From: Bombiscardovia nodaiensis
Lineage (GTDB): Bacteria; Actinomycetota; Actinomycetes; Actinomycetales; Bifidobacteriaceae
Reading direction: 5' to 3'
Length of the DNA: 64,000 bases
Assembly (NCBI GenBank): GCA_033127725.1
Contig: AP026798.1
Span: 496,001-560,000, forward strand
Numbering within the stretch: the first letter of the stretch is position 1; each line of letters starts with the position of its first letter. A program made the position numbers and the translations under genes. Positions 1 to 8,909 of the stretch are shown piece after piece. The notes under the pieces are model-generated. The model saw only the letters and a program-made list of their open reading frames with translations. It made no database searches and was not told the DNA's origin.

Positions 1-308
1 CTTAAGTAGTCGTAAAAAGCTGGTACATCGCTCAAGTAACCGACCTGCCGATTGGCTGCTGCTGAGCCAAAATGGACCGGTCGCCCAGCAATGTGAACTG
101 AGCCGGAGTTAGCAGTTTCTAGCCCTAGAATGATACGCATGGCGGTGGTTTTCCCGGCACCATTTTTGCCTACGAAACCATAGATTTCGCCGGTCTTCAA
201 GGTCAAATTGAGTCCCTGCAAGACTTGCTTATCTTGAAATTGCTTGAATAAGTTCTGCACTTCAAGAGCTTTTGCGTCGGTTTTCAGGCTAGGATTGTTG
301 TCATTCAT
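1..308 (-). CDS. ABC transporter ATP-binding protein, N-terminal part (cut by window edge)
   Basis: The visible ~102 residues are the N-terminus of an ABC ATPase: a linker, then a beta-strand region and a Walker A motif (GKNGAGKTT) after a YGFV stretch, followed by the 'MRIILGLETANSGSV' type of region seen in drug/bacteriocin-type exporters (CcmA/NatA-like). The rest, including the signature and Walker B, lies off the left edge. The ATG at 308 overlaps the TGA of the upstream membrane-protein gene in an ATGA junction, so the two are translationally coupled. The partner permease should be the next gene outside the window. Substrate unknown. Confidence 0.85.
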   Translation of the reverse strand, partial: MNDNNPSLKTDAKALEVQNLFKQFQDKQVLQGLNLTLKTGEIYGFVGKNGAGKTTAMRIILGLETANSGSVHIAGRPVHFGSAAANRQVGYLSDVPAFYDYL

Positions 309-634
309 GGCTTATCTTGGCTCCTTACCTGCTTACTCTCTTCGGGAGAGCGGGCGAAAAGCAAGTAAATGATTGGACCTATGATCTCCCCAAAAATAAT
401 GACTATCGCCCAAATAAAGCGGTTTCCAAAACGGTAATGTTGGTGGCGGAAAAGATGGACGAGTGCAGCTATCATGAGCGCTAATTGCACGATTACCAGT
501 GGAATCAATATGGGAGCTAATCGACCCAACGACATGTTTGCCGTCTCTGCCTTCGCTGCTGTGCTGGCGAGAGTGTAGATCCATTGAGTCCCGCCTATAG
601 CTGGGTTCAAGAAATGTCGTATGCCGAAGTTCAT
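305..634 (-). CDS. Small PLDc_N-domain membrane protein
   Basis: This is a 109-residue protein with two hydrophobic segments, roughly residues 38-62 and 73-93, separated by a short basic loop (LFRHQHYRFGNRFIW). The pattern matches the Phospholipase D-nuclease N-terminal (PLDc_N) family: a membrane hairpin with no catalytic site. Such proteins are often encoded beside ABC-2 type exporters in Gram-positives, as here. The start chosen at 634 has a GAGAG ribosome-binding site inside the upstream stop region; an internal Met34 is an alternative start. It overlaps the ABC ATPase by 4 bases. The exact role is unknown. Confidence 0.75.
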   Translation of the reverse strand: MNFGIRHFLNPAIGGTQWIYTLASTAAKAETANMSLGRLAPILIPLVIVQLALMIAALVHLFRHQHYRFGNRFIWAIVIIFGEIIGPIIYLLFARSPEESKQVRSQDKP

Positions 635-641
635 GGTTCTC

Positions 642-1853
642 TCACTTGTCTATAGCGGTTAATCGAGCCGCGAGTTCGGCAAAATCTTCGCTTTGTAAGA
701 GCTTTGCCAGTGCAGGGTGTTGGAAGGGCAGTATATTGATGCGCTGCTCATACTGGCCCCTTAAGCGTGGGGCCAGTGGGTCCACTCCAATGGTTTGCAG
801 CCAATGGTCAATGCGGTCAAAATAGTCGTCGCCGTGCCTAGTGACCGGGAAGTCGGTGCTTTCGAGAAGGTCTGCATAGGCTTGCAGAGCCTTGTGTGCG
901 CCCTGCTTGATACCCAGCTCTGCATAAGCAGCGGCCAGATAGAGCCGGAAGTTGAGGGCAATAATGGGGCTTAAGAGGTCTAGGTGGAAAGCTTCAATGA
1001 GCGCTTCCCCGCGCTGGTCGCTGGCGATAACGTGCGCGGGAGAAGATTGCAGAAGTGGTAGGTAATTGGCGAGTTGATTGAGTAAAACGGTTGCGTACTG
1101 AAAAATCGAAGCTTGAAGGGTTTCCAAGGCCTCATCGCTTCGACCGAGCTGCTGGTCAGCGGTCGCTATGAGGCTTTCTACGGGGTAGAGCTCGTCCATG
1201 TGCTCACCTAATAAGTTGAGCACGTCTTGGGGACGGCCTAAAGCGAGTAAACAGTAAGCCTGATTCGTATTAGCCTTATCGGTGAGTTTGGCATCGCTGC
1301 TCAGCTCCCGGACTCGTGTGAACAAGTTGCAGGCTTCGCTCAGATAGTATTGTGCTCGTTCTCTTGGCATTGCTCCGGGGAGGAGGTCGTAGTGATTGAG
1401 CAGGAAGATGCCCATGCTGAGGAGGAGGGAAGGGCTGGAATAATAACGTTTTGTCAGGGTTTGTATGGAATTCCAGACCTGTTGGGTGGACGTGCTTGCT
1501 GTGGCTGTATCGCTGGTACTGTCGCCGGTTGAGCTGCTTTTTTTGCTGGCTTGATTTTGGGCCTGCGCAAGTTCCTGCGCTAGCTGAGTGTAAATAGCCT
1601 GCACTTGTTCGTCGCTCAGCTGAGCGTCATAGTCCAAGAGTTGATCAATGCTGACGTTAAAGTAGGAGGCCAGGAGAGGTAAAAGAGAGATGTCGGGCAG
1701 GCTTAACTCGTTCTCCCACTTGGAGACGGCGACTTTGCTTACACCCAGGAAATTTCCGAGTTCCTGCTGGGTGCTGCCGCGTTCCTGACGGAGACCTGCC
1801 AAGGCCTGCCCGAGACTGATGTGATAATCGTATTTGCTCTTCATACAGCTCAT
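642..1853 (-). CDS. XRE-family transcriptional regulator with helical C-terminal domain
   Basis: Residues ~13-70 form a Cro/C1-type helix-turn-helix (QERGSTQQELGNFLGVSKVAVSKWENELSLPDI). After a Ser/Thr-rich linker (~residues 100-125) comes ~280 residues of alpha-helical, TPR-like sequence. This layout is common in regulators that sense a ligand or peptide through the helical region. It is the first gene of the operon with the PLDc_N protein and ABC ATPase (7-bp gap), so it most likely controls that exporter. Met1 and Met4 are both possible starts and neither has a strong ribosome-binding site. The TPR assignment is by appearance only. Confidence 0.8.
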   Translation of the reverse strand: MSCMKSKYDYHISLGQALAGLRQERGSTQQELGNFLGVSKVAVSKWENELSLPDISLLPLLASYFNVSIDQLLDYDAQLSDEQVQAIYTQLAQELAQAQNQASKKSSSTGDSTSDTATASTSTQQVWNSIQTLTKRYYSSPSLLLSMGIFLLNHYDLLPGAMPRERAQYYLSEACNLFTRVRELSSDAKLTDKANTNQAYCLLALGRPQDVLNLLGEHMDELYPVESLIATADQQLGRSDEALETLQASIFQYATVLLNQLANYLPLLQSSPAHVIASDQRGEALIEAFHLDLLSPIIALNFRLYLAAAYAELGIKQGAHKALQAYADLLESTDFPVTRHGDDYFDRIDHWLQTIGVDPLAPRLRGQYEQRINILPFQHPALAKLLQSEDFAELAARLTAIDK

Positions 1854-1936
1854 GCTACGAGTGCAAAGCGTCTTGAGCTAGCGAGCCGCGGTTAACTTTT
1901 TCGTGTGTGAGTAAACCAAACGGAAACTTTTATAGG

Positions 1937-2668
1937 TCAAAGCGCCCGATAAAAGGCGGTGGAGCCCTGGTCTTGGGCGGATACTTGGGCGTTGAAGAGG
2001 TTAGTGAGTTGGCCGGTGAAGGCTTCTACTTGCTCGGCTGGCAGGTCGATGGTCAGGGTGACTTGGTCGGTGAATTCCTCGTGGGCCACCTGCCCCTCAC
2101 AGCGCCCGGCGAGCTGCTTGAGCCGTTCGTAGCGGGGATAGTCCACGCGTACCAGTAATCGCCGGGCGGGCACAATTTGCGCCTGTTTGGCCGCTTTTAG
2201 AGCCAGAGAAGCCGCTGAGGAGTAGGCGCGTATCAGCCCGCCAGAGCCCAGTAGGATGCCGCCAAAGTAGCGGGTGACGGTCACGATGCAGTCAGTCATA
2301 TCGTTGCGGCGCAGCACTTCTAGAATCGGCTTACCGGCAGTGCCAGAGGGCTCTCCGTCGTCGCTCATGTGCTCCGAGAGCGTGCCGCTACCCGAATTGG
2401 CAGGACCCTGCTGGTTATCGGAGTTGTTCACGTCGTCCGCATCTGCTGGGTCTATGGGTCCTTGCGCGCCTGGACCGACCAAGTCTCCACCCCAAATTGC
2501 GCAATGGCATACATGCCGCGCTTTCGGGTCAGCCTCCCGTCGCGCCGCCAGGAATGCCAAGGCCTCAGCTTCGTTGCTGATATGGCAAACTGCCCCAATA
2601 AAGACCGACTTGCGGTCCTCCAGCTGCCCAAGGGCCGCATCCTCAGGCGAGTCCAATACTGTCCGCAT
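1937..2668 (-). CDS. YigZ/IMPACT family protein
   Basis: The 243-residue protein has the UPF0029/IMPACT N-terminal domain. Visible hallmarks are DRKSVFIG near the N-terminus, ARHVCHCAIWG (~residues 50-61) and, after a ~35-residue low-complexity insertion rich in Asp/Asn/Gly, DGEPSGTAGKPILEVL and VTVTRYFGGILLGSGGLIRAY. The C-terminal ~70 residues match the DUF1949-type ferredoxin-like fold. The bacterial family (YigZ) has no settled biochemical role; the eukaryotic homologue IMPACT modulates Gcn2 signalling. The start has AGGAGG four bases upstream. The insertion between the halves is unusual compared with the ~205-residue standard protein. Confidence 0.88.
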   Translation of the reverse strand: MRTVLDSPEDAALGQLEDRKSVFIGAVCHISNEAEALAFLAARREADPKARHVCHCAIWGGDLVGPGAQGPIDPADADDVNNSDNQQGPANSGSGTLSEHMSDDGEPSGTAGKPILEVLRRNDMTDCIVTVTRYFGGILLGSGGLIRAYSSAASLALKAAKQAQIVPARRLLVRVDYPRYERLKQLAGRCEGQVAHEEFTDQVTLTIDLPAEQVEAFTGQLTNLFNAQVSAQDQGSTAFYRAL

Positions 2669-2811
2669 CTCGCCTCCTGATTCATGAAATAAGTACTTAT
2701 ATCTAGTGTATGTGCTCGCTTAGAAGTATCGACTTGGCTCCAATTCTAGGAATGCGCACTTTTGAGCTGCAGACCATATGGAAATCGTGCGCTCGCTTTA
2801 AGCTGGACAGT

Positions 2812-3447
2812 ATGAGTGAAGCTGAAGAGAGCACGCAACAAAGCAGCGAAGGTCCGCAGGCTCAAGCGGAGGAGGTGCTGACCGTCTCTTATGAGCGGCT
2901 GCGGCATTCGGACGATGCTCAGGAGTTGAGCCGGCTGGCCCGGCAGACCCTGCCCGACCGGTCTGACCAGGCAGCATTTTCGCGGGCTACGGCACTCCTG
3001 GAGGCGGTGGCTGGCAACGAGCACACGCCGGTGGAGGACCGGGTGTTTTTGGCTGAAACTATGCCTTTTCCTAACATTTTGGTCAAACTTTCTCAGGATC
3101 CCGAGCCGCAGGTGCGCCGGGCGGTGGCTGCCAACAAAGACGACAAGAACTGGTTGGCAGGGCTGCTGACCAAGGACCCGGACCAGGGTGTGCGCGCTGC
3201 TGCGCTGGCCAACCCGATGACTTCCTGGAAAATGAGGTTGGAGGGGGCGCAGAGCGAGGATACCGACTCCCAAACCCTTGATTTTCTAGGGCAGTTGGGC
3301 GTTGATATTGAGTCTGACGCGCCGGTTGTCCTAGCTGCTATGGTCCGCCGAGCGGTAGCTCTGAATTCGTCCAGTGAGGCATCGACCATAGAGCGCCTTA
3401 AGAGCGATAAGGATGCGTCAGTGGCCAAGGCAGCTGCTTCCCGCTGA
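2812..3447 (+). CDS. Hypothetical HEAT-like / leucine-rich-repeat-variant protein
   Basis: This acidic, helix-rich protein of ~211 residues contains segments such as LVKLSQDPEPQVRRAVAANKD, WLAGLLTKDPDQGVRAAALANP and IERLKSDKDASVAKAAAS. These repeat a 'D.. .VR.A.A.N' pattern typical of HEAT-like or LRV repeats. Such proteins usually act as protein-binding scaffolds; the function here is unknown. I prefer Met at 2812 because it begins the soluble acidic sequence and leaves room for divergent promoters with the YigZ gene; an upstream ATG at 2710 in frame would add 34 residues. No clear ribosome-binding site is seen for either. Confidence 0.7.
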   Translation: MSEAEESTQQSSEGPQAQAEEVLTVSYERLRHSDDAQELSRLARQTLPDRSDQAAFSRATALLEAVAGNEHTPVEDRVFLAETMPFPNILVKLSQDPEPQVRRAVAANKDDKNWLAGLLTKDPDQGVRAAALANPMTSWKMRLEGAQSEDTDSQTLDFLGQLGVDIESDAPVVLAAMVRRAVALNSSSEASTIERLKSDKDASVAKAAASR

Positions 3448-3584
3448 TTGACACTGAGGGCATCGCCGTCTTTTCTGCCATGTGGCTGACTTTCGTGCTG
3501 CTTCAAAGCATAGGAAAGGCTTGACTAAGGCTCATCGAATGGCTCTTGGCCGCTTGCAGTAACGCGACTCGCCAGCCGAGCTGG

Positions 3585-3613
3585 TTGAAGCTTGTCGAAG
3601 GTCACGGTACAAT
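3585..3613 (+). promoter_or_regulatory. Predicted sigma70-type promoter for rplM-rpsI
   Basis: A TTGAAG -35 element (3585-3590) is separated by exactly 17 bases from a TACAAT -10 element (3608-3613). It sits in a gene-free stretch and would start transcription near 3620, just before the structured leader. Confidence 0.6.
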
Positions 3614-3620
3614 TGTGTAA

Positions 3621-3750
3621 TGTTGTGTTTCCCTCAGGGGTCCTCAAAGCGCTTTTCCCACTCGCCGTCTAGGACTTGCAGGGAGCCCACGGATAATGCG
3701 GTTGTTCGCTCGCTGCCTTAACAGCGCTGCGGAGAGCCCGAAACACAATG
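3621..3750 (+). promoter_or_regulatory. Structured mRNA leader of rplM-rpsI (possible r-protein autoregulatory element)
   Basis: TTGTGTTTC at 3623-3631 pairs perfectly with GAAACACAA at 3740-3748, extendable by two G-U pairs at the base. This closes a ~130-nt domain that contains inner hairpins (for example CCC-TCA-GGGG at 3631-3640). The closing helix ends ~20 bases before the GTG start of rplM and directly beside the AAAGG ribosome-binding region. The transcription start predicted from the promoter above falls right at its 5' edge. L13 operons in other phyla carry leaders; whether this one is related cannot be judged from one sequence. Confidence 0.5.
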
Positions 3751-3769
3751 CAAAGAAAAGGTTGAAACT

Positions 3770-4219
3770 GTGAAAACGTTCACGCCAAAACCGGCTGACT
3801 TAAGTCACGACTGGTACGTCGTTGATGCATCTGATATGGTGCTGGGTCGTCTGGCCGCTCAGGTGGCAAACCTGCTGCGCGGCAAGAATAAGCCCACCTA
3901 TGCGCCTCATGCCGACTCCGGTAACCACGTTATCGTCATTAACGCGGCTAAGGTTGCCCTGACTGGCAACAAGGACAGCAAGGTCCTCTACACCCACTCT
4001 GGTCGCCCCGGCGGTCTCCGTCGTGATTCTTACGGCGAGCTCATGCAGCACAACCCCGAGCGGATCATCATGACCGCTGTCAAGGGTATGTTGCCCAAGA
4101 ACAAGCTGGCCCGTGTCCAGATGACCCGCCTGCACGTCTATGCTGGCGAAGATCACAAGCATGAAGCTCAGAAGCCTGTCGAGTTCAAGATCTCTCAGGT
4201 CTCGCAGCAGGCTAAGTAG
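3770..4219 (+). CDS. rplM: 50S ribosomal protein L13
   Basis: This 149-residue protein is full length for the uL13 family and carries the characteristic [31 protein letters not shown]-terminal region and the [11 protein letters not shown] motif. It binds 23S rRNA in the large subunit. The start is GTG, preceded by an AAAGG ribosome-binding site. It is co-transcribed with rpsI (20-bp gap), the standard L13-S9 pair, behind the structured leader described separately. Confidence 0.98.
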   Translation: MKTFTPKPADLSHDWYVVDASDMVLGRLAAQVANLLRGKNKPTYAPHADSGNHVIVINAAKVALTGNKDSKVLYTHSGRPGGLRRDSYGELMQHNPERIIMTAVKGMLPKNKLARVQMTRLHVYAGEDHKHEAQKPVEFKISQVSQQAK

Positions 4220-4239
4220 AACCGAAGGGAACAATTACT

Positions 4240-4731
4240 ATGGCTGAAAATAACAACAGCTCCGCGGTTCTTGAGGCAGAGCAGACCGCGGCATCATACA
4301 CTTCTGAGACCAACTCCGGCGCTGGCACCGGCACTTCCGCGATTGCACCGGGCTACGGCACCGGTCGTCGTAAGGAAGCTGTCGCCCGCGTTCGCCTGGT
4401 TCCTGGCGAGGGCAAGTGGTCCATCAACGGCCACTCCTTGGAGGAGTACTTCCCCTCCCGCCTGCACCAGCGTGAGGTCAATTCGCCTATCGTGCTCTTG
4501 AAGCTCGAAGGCAAGTTCGACATCAACGTACTGGTAGACGGCGGCGGCGTGACCGGTCAGGCTGGAGCTATCCGCTTGGGTGTCGCCCGTGCCCTGAACC
4601 AGATTGACCGCGATGCCAACCGCGCCGCGCTCAAGAAGGCTGGCTTCCTGACTCGTGACGCTCGTATCGTCGAGCGCAAGAAGGCTGGTCTGCACAAGGC
4701 TCGCCGCGCTCCTCAGTTCTCGAAGCGTTAA
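4240..4731 (+). CDS. rpsI: 30S ribosomal protein S9
   Basis: The 163-residue protein has an actinobacterial-type Ser/Thr/Ala-rich N-terminal extension (~38 residues). The uS9 core follows ([14 protein letters not shown] ... [19 protein letters not shown]) and ends with the conserved basic tail RRAPQFSKR that reaches toward the P-site tRNA. It is the second gene of the rplM-rpsI operon and is followed by a strong terminator. Confidence 0.98.
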   Translation: MAENNNSSAVLEAEQTAASYTSETNSGAGTGTSAIAPGYGTGRRKEAVARVRLVPGEGKWSINGHSLEEYFPSRLHQREVNSPIVLLKLEGKFDINVLVDGGGVTGQAGAIRLGVARALNQIDRDANRAALKKAGFLTRDARIVERKKAGLHKARRAPQFSKR

Positions 4732-4757
4732 GGCACCCGCCTACAAGGCTTTCAAGT

Positions 4758-4796
4758 CCCCATCTGTCCACATCGTGGACGGGTGGGGATTTTTTT
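4758..4796 (+). terminator. Rho-independent terminator of rplM-rpsI
   Basis: CCCCA and GTCCAC pair with GTGGAC and TGGGG around an ATC loop, with a small internal bulge. A run of seven T follows. Confidence 0.92.
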
Positions 4797-4985
4797 GATT
4801 TTTACAGTATAGTGGTCTTACCACTGTCGCTGCTTCCGCTTGCTCGGGGTGCTGCGGGGAGCGAGGGCAGGGCGCAGAGCTCTTTCTTATCACGGCCATT
4901 AGGAGTGTGTTCTCCGAGACGGTCCCCAGAGTACCGGCTACCTGTCGGTACTTCGACGAAGGCCTTTCAATCTAGGGGGTGCCCC

Positions 4986-5849
4986 GTGGCAAACCGTAAT
5001 CGTAAGAACCGTTCAATCAAAGTCGTTGGTGCGCTGGCACTCAGTCTGTCCATCTTGCTGGCCTCGGCTGCCTGTGGTTCCTCCTCGTCTTCCGCAGCGC
5101 CTGAACCGTCTGCTAGCAGCTCTCACAGCTCTCGTTCGCGGGTGCCTTCCCCCAAATCGAGTAAGAAGCCCCAATCGCAGAGTTTTCCGAGCGTGCCCCA
5201 GGCTGATAAGCCTTCGGATGGTGGCTCTTCAGCTGTGCCGTCACCAGCTCCTGTGGAGCCGAACAAAAAAGTAGCGGCCTCCATCCCTGAGTTAGCGCAG
5301 AAAAAACTGGAAGGGTTGCGTGTCTCCGACCAGCAAAAAGATATTTTGGACCGTACGGTGCGCAATGGATCTATGAGCACAGCCGACTATGAGAGCGCTT
5401 GGGCCAATGTGAAGCATTGCATGGCCGACAAGGGTTACCCCAATTATGAGCTGCCTAAGACCTCCAGCGGCTTATATGAAACCATACTGCCGTTTTCGCA
5501 GGCTAATCGGGAGTCTTGGTATGTGGCCGACGCTTACAATGCCTGCGTGAACATGTATGCAGCCGACGTCTCCCCAGTTTATACAGCGCAGGTGAGCAAT
5601 CCCAAGCTTTATGCGGACCCTATGCAAGCGGCCGTAGATTGCCTGCATAGGCAGAGCCTGGTTCCAGACAATTACACGCTAGAGCAGTTCAACCGTGAGA
5701 TGAATCCTGGCGACCGGGCTAGTGGGAAAGCTGACCCCCTGCCCTTCGACCCGAAAGATGATGAAGTGCAGTCGTGCTTGGTGCCCAACGGGATTTTGAT
5801 GCAAGACGACAATAACGTTGTGAGATTCTCCTTGGAAGAGGGCAACTAG
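4986..5849 (+). CDS. Hypothetical lipoprotein
   Basis: Starting at the GTG at 4986 (AGGGGG ribosome-binding site seven bases upstream), the ~287-residue product begins with a basic n-region (ANRNRKNRSIK). A hydrophobic stretch follows, ending in a lipobox LASAAC with Cys at about residue 29, so it should be lipid-anchored on the outer face of the membrane. A Ser/Pro-rich linker (~residues 30-95) leads to a soluble domain with several Cys (KHCMADKGYPNY, AYNACVNMY, VDCLHRQSL, VQSCLVP) that may form disulphides. I do not recognise the domain. Longer in-frame starts upstream (4812) would destroy the signal peptide. Confidence 0.8.
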   Translation: MANRNRKNRSIKVVGALALSLSILLASAACGSSSSSAAPEPSASSSHSSRSRVPSPKSSKKPQSQSFPSVPQADKPSDGGSSAVPSPAPVEPNKKVAASIPELAQKKLEGLRVSDQQKDILDRTVRNGSMSTADYESAWANVKHCMADKGYPNYELPKTSSGLYETILPFSQANRESWYVADAYNACVNMYAADVSPVYTAQVSNPKLYADPMQAAVDCLHRQSLVPDNYTLEQFNREMNPGDRASGKADPLPFDPKDDEVQSCLVPNGILMQDDNNVVRFSLEEGN

Positions 5850-6170
5850 ATCTTGACCTATCGGAGGAGCCCTGCCCTGCCTTGCCCAGCCCGCTGGGGC
5901 CTTCTCAGATCGGCCTTGTTGCTGCCGACGCCTGCACAGGGAAACGCACGAGATTTGTTCAAGAATGCTCGTAAAAGTAACATTCTGCGCCGCGACACGC
6001 CGGAAAAGTGAACGAACCGCGCTCAGAGCATAGAAGGTAGCCCCCTTCCACTAAATTGTGAGTCTGGTCACACTATGTGCCCAGTGGTATCAGATGAGAC
6101 AGAGGCGCCGCAACCTGTAGGGATGAAGTTGAAGGGGAAGCGCTAACAGTGACTGTTGCAAGGAGGGGCC
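5850..6170 (+). other. Intergenic region upstream of adhE
   Basis: This gene-free 320-bp stretch holds a weak GC hairpin just after the lipoprotein gene (GCCCAGC / GCTGGGGC, 5884-5900, no clear T-tract) and the palindrome at 6057-6072 recorded separately. No confident -35/-10 pair was found by eye, and no small ORF looks real. Confidence 0.5.
6057..6072. promoter_or_regulatory. Palindromic operator TGTGA-N6-TCACA upstream of adhE
   Basis: This is a perfect inverted repeat TGTGA GTCTGG TCACA. It matches the shape of CRP/GlxR-type sites and also resembles actinobacterial Rex (redox sensor) sites, which share TGTGA..TCACA ends. It lies ~100 bp upstream of the adhE start. Because AdhE recycles NADH during ethanol formation, a Rex-type redox control is plausible; which regulator binds is not known. 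Confidence 0.5.
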
Positions 6171-8909
6171 GTGGTTTCGGCACAGGAAAACACATCAGCA
6201 CGTATGAGTAGTGAAGAGCAGGCCAAGGCCAGCGCAGAGGCTGAAGTTGATAGCCTCGTCACCAAGGCTCAGGTCGCCTTGAAAGAGTTCGAGCAGCTCA
6301 ACCAGGAGCAGGTCGACAGGATTGTGGCCAAGGCTTCGATTGCAGCGCTCAACAAGCATCTTTCGCTGGCTCAGCTGGCGGTGGAGGAGACCGGGCGAGG
6401 TCTGGTGGAAGACAAAGCCACTAAGAACATCTTCGCCTGCGAGCACGTCACCAACCACCTGGCTCACCAGCGCACGGTGGGCATTATCAACGAGAACGAC
6501 GTGGACGGCATTATTGAAGTGGCCGAGCCAGTAGGCGTGGTGGCGGGCGTAACTCCGGTTACCAACCCTACCTCTACGGCGATTTTCAAGTCTCTGATTG
6601 CCTTGAAGACCCGCTGCCCAATCGTGTTCGGCTTCCACCCCTTTGCCCAGCGCTGCTCGGTGGCTGCGGCCAAGATTGTGCGCGACGCTGCAATAGAGGC
6701 TGGAGCGCCCGAGAACTGCATTCAGTGGATTGAGCACCCTTCCATTGATGCCACTGGTGCCCTGATGAAGCACCCTGGCGTGGCTACTATCCTGGCAACC
6801 GGTGGTCCAGGCATGGTCAAGGCGGCCTATTCCTCGGGCAAGCCGGCGCTCGGCGTGGGGGCTGGCAATGCTCCTGCATACGTGGACAAGGACGTGAACG
6901 TCCCTCGCGCGGTCAACGACCTGATTCTCTCCAAGCACTTTGACTACGGCATGATTTGCGCCACTGAGCAGGCCATCATTGCCCACAAAGACATCTACGA
7001 CCGCTTAATCGCTGAGATGAAGCGCCGTAAGGCCTACTTCGTCAACGCCCGCGAGAAGGCCCTGCTGGAGCGCTACATGTTCGGCGTGACTGCCTACCCG
7101 GGAGAAGGCGCGCCCACGCCCAAGCTCAACTCTGTTGTCCCCGGCAAGTCCCCCCAGTACATTGCCAAGGCTGCCGGCTTTGAGATTCCTGAAGACGCGA
7201 CCATTATCGCTGCCGAGTGTAAGGAAGTTGGCGAGATGGAGCCCCTGACCTTGGAGAAGTTGGCTCCGGTGCAGGCCGTCTTGGGTGCCAACGACAAGGA
7301 ACAGGCTTTCGAGATGTGCGAGCAGATGCTGGTGCACGGCGCGGGCCACACTGCCGCCATCCACACCGACAACGAGGACCTCGTGCGCGAGTATGGCCTG
7401 CGGATGCACGCCTGCCGCATTATTTGGAACCAGCCTTCCTCCCTGGGCGGTATTGGAGATATCTACAACGCTATCGCCCCCTCGCTCACCCTGGGCTGCG
7501 GCTCCTACGGCGGCAACTCGGTATCGGGCAACGTCCAAGCTGTCAACTTGATTAACGTGAAGCGGATTGCGCGGAGGAACAACAACATGCAGTGGTTTAA
7601 GGTGCCAGCCAAGACGTATTTCGAGCCGAACGCTATCAAGTACTTGCGCGACATGTTCGGCATTCATCGGGCTGTCATCGTCTGCGACAAGGTTATGGAG
7701 CAGCTGGGCATCGTCGACAAGATTATCGACCAGCTCCGCGCCCGTCAGGAGCCCGTCACCTTCCGTACTATCGATTACGTTGAGCCCGAGCCTAGTGTGG
7801 AGACGGTCGAGCGCGGCGCTCAGATGATGCGCGAGGAGTTCAAGCCCGATACGATTATCGCTGTGGGCGGTGGTTCTCCTATGGACGCTGCGAAGATCAT
7901 GTGGCTGCTCTATGAGCACCCGGAGATTTCTTTCTCCGACGTGCGTGAGAAGTTCTTCGACATCCGCAAGCGCGCTTTCAAGATTCCGCCGCTGGGTACC
8001 AAGGCCAAGCTGGTCTGCATCCCCACCTCTTCGGGCACTGGCTCTGAAGTCACGCCTTTCGCAGTGATTACCGACCACAAGACCGGCTACAAGTACCCCA
8101 TCACCGATTACGCGCTCACGCCTTCCGTGGCCATCGTGGATCCGGTCCTGGCTCGCACCCAGCCCAGGTCCCTAGCCTGCGACTCCGGTTTCGACGCGCT
8201 GACCCACGCGACTGAGGCCTTCGTCTCCGTCTACGCCAACGACTACACGGATGCCATGGCCCTGCACGCCGCCAAGCTCATCTGGGACAATCTGGCACCT
8301 TCGGTCAACCTCGAGCCGGGGGAGGCCAAGACCAAGTCTCAGGAGAAGATGCACAACGCGGGCACCATGGCCGGCATGGCCTTCGGCTCGGGCTTCTTGG
8401 GTATGTGCCACGGTATGGCTCACACCATCGGCGCCCTCTGCCACCTGATTCACGGCCGTACCAACGCCATCCTCCTGCCCTATGTGGTGCGCTACAACGG
8501 TCAGGTGCCTCAAGAGTCGACTTCGTGGCCCAAGTACAGCGAGTATACGGCTGCTGAGCGCTACCAGGAGCTGGCCAGCGAGTTGGGCATTAAGGCTTCG
8601 TCGCCCGCTGAGGCGGTCGAAAAGTACGCGCAGGCCCTGGAGGACTACCGCGACAACAAGCTGGGCATGGATTCCACTTTCCAGGCTGCTGGCGTAGACG
8701 AGGAGTACTTCTGGAGCATTCTTGACCAGATTGGTATGCGTGCTTACGAAGACCAGTGCACCCCGGCTAATCCGCGCGTTCCGCAGATTGAGGACATGAA
8801 GGATATCGCCATTGCTGCCTACTACGGCATCAGCCAAGAGGAGGGCCACAAGAGGCGGGTAGCCCGTGAAGGTGTGGCCGCCACGGAGGAAGCTTCTCAG
8901 CGCCTGTAG
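6171..8909 (+). CDS. adhE: Bifunctional acetaldehyde-CoA/alcohol dehydrogenase
   Basis: AdhE reduces acetyl-CoA to acetaldehyde and then to ethanol, oxidising two NADH; in bifidobacteria it is the ethanol branch downstream of the fructose-6-phosphate shunt. The ~912-residue product has an N-terminal CoA-acylating aldehyde dehydrogenase domain with catalytic Cys about residue 263 (FDYGMICATEQAI). The C-terminal domain is an iron-dependent alcohol dehydrogenase with GGGSPMDAAK nucleotide binding and metal-binding His in GFDALTHATEAF and MAHTIGALCHLIHGRTNAILLPYV. AdhE normally assembles into spirosome filaments. I chose the GTG at 6171 because AGGAGG precedes it; a TTG at 6156 lies upstream of that site. 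It is monocistronic. Confidence 0.97.
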   Translation: MVSAQENTSARMSSEEQAKASAEAEVDSLVTKAQVALKEFEQLNQEQVDRIVAKASIAALNKHLSLAQLAVEETGRGLVEDKATKNIFACEHVTNHLAHQRTVGIINENDVDGIIEVAEPVGVVAGVTPVTNPTSTAIFKSLIALKTRCPIVFGFHPFAQRCSVAAAKIVRDAAIEAGAPENCIQWIEHPSIDATGALMKHPGVATILATGGPGMVKAAYSSGKPALGVGAGNAPAYVDKDVNVPRAVNDLILSKHFDYGMICATEQAIIAHKDIYDRLIAEMKRRKAYFVNAREKALLERYMFGVTAYPGEGAPTPKLNSVVPGKSPQYIAKAAGFEIPEDATIIAAECKEVGEMEPLTLEKLAPVQAVLGANDKEQAFEMCEQMLVHGAGHTAAIHTDNEDLVREYGLRMHACRIIWNQPSSLGGIGDIYNAIAPSLTLGCGSYGGNSVSGNVQAVNLINVKRIARRNNNMQWFKVPAKTYFEPNAIKYLRDMFGIHRAVIVCDKVMEQLGIVDKIIDQLRARQEPVTFRTIDYVEPEPSVETVERGAQMMREEFKPDTIIAVGGGSPMDAAKIMWLLYEHPEISFSDVREKFFDIRKRAFKIPPLGTKAKLVCIPTSSGTGSEVTPFAVITDHKTGYKYPITDYALTPSVAIVDPVLARTQPRSLACDSGFDALTHATEAFVSVYANDYTDAMALHAAKLIWDNLAPSVNLEPGEAKTKSQEKMHNAGTMAGMAFGSGFLGMCHGMAHTIGALCHLIHGRTNAILLPYVVRYNGQVPQESTSWPKYSEYTAAERYQELASELGIKASSPAEAVEKYAQALEDYRDNKLGMDSTFQAAGVDEEYFWSILDQIGMRAYEDQCTPANPRVPQIEDMKDIAIAAYYGISQEEGHKRRVAREGVAATEEASQRL

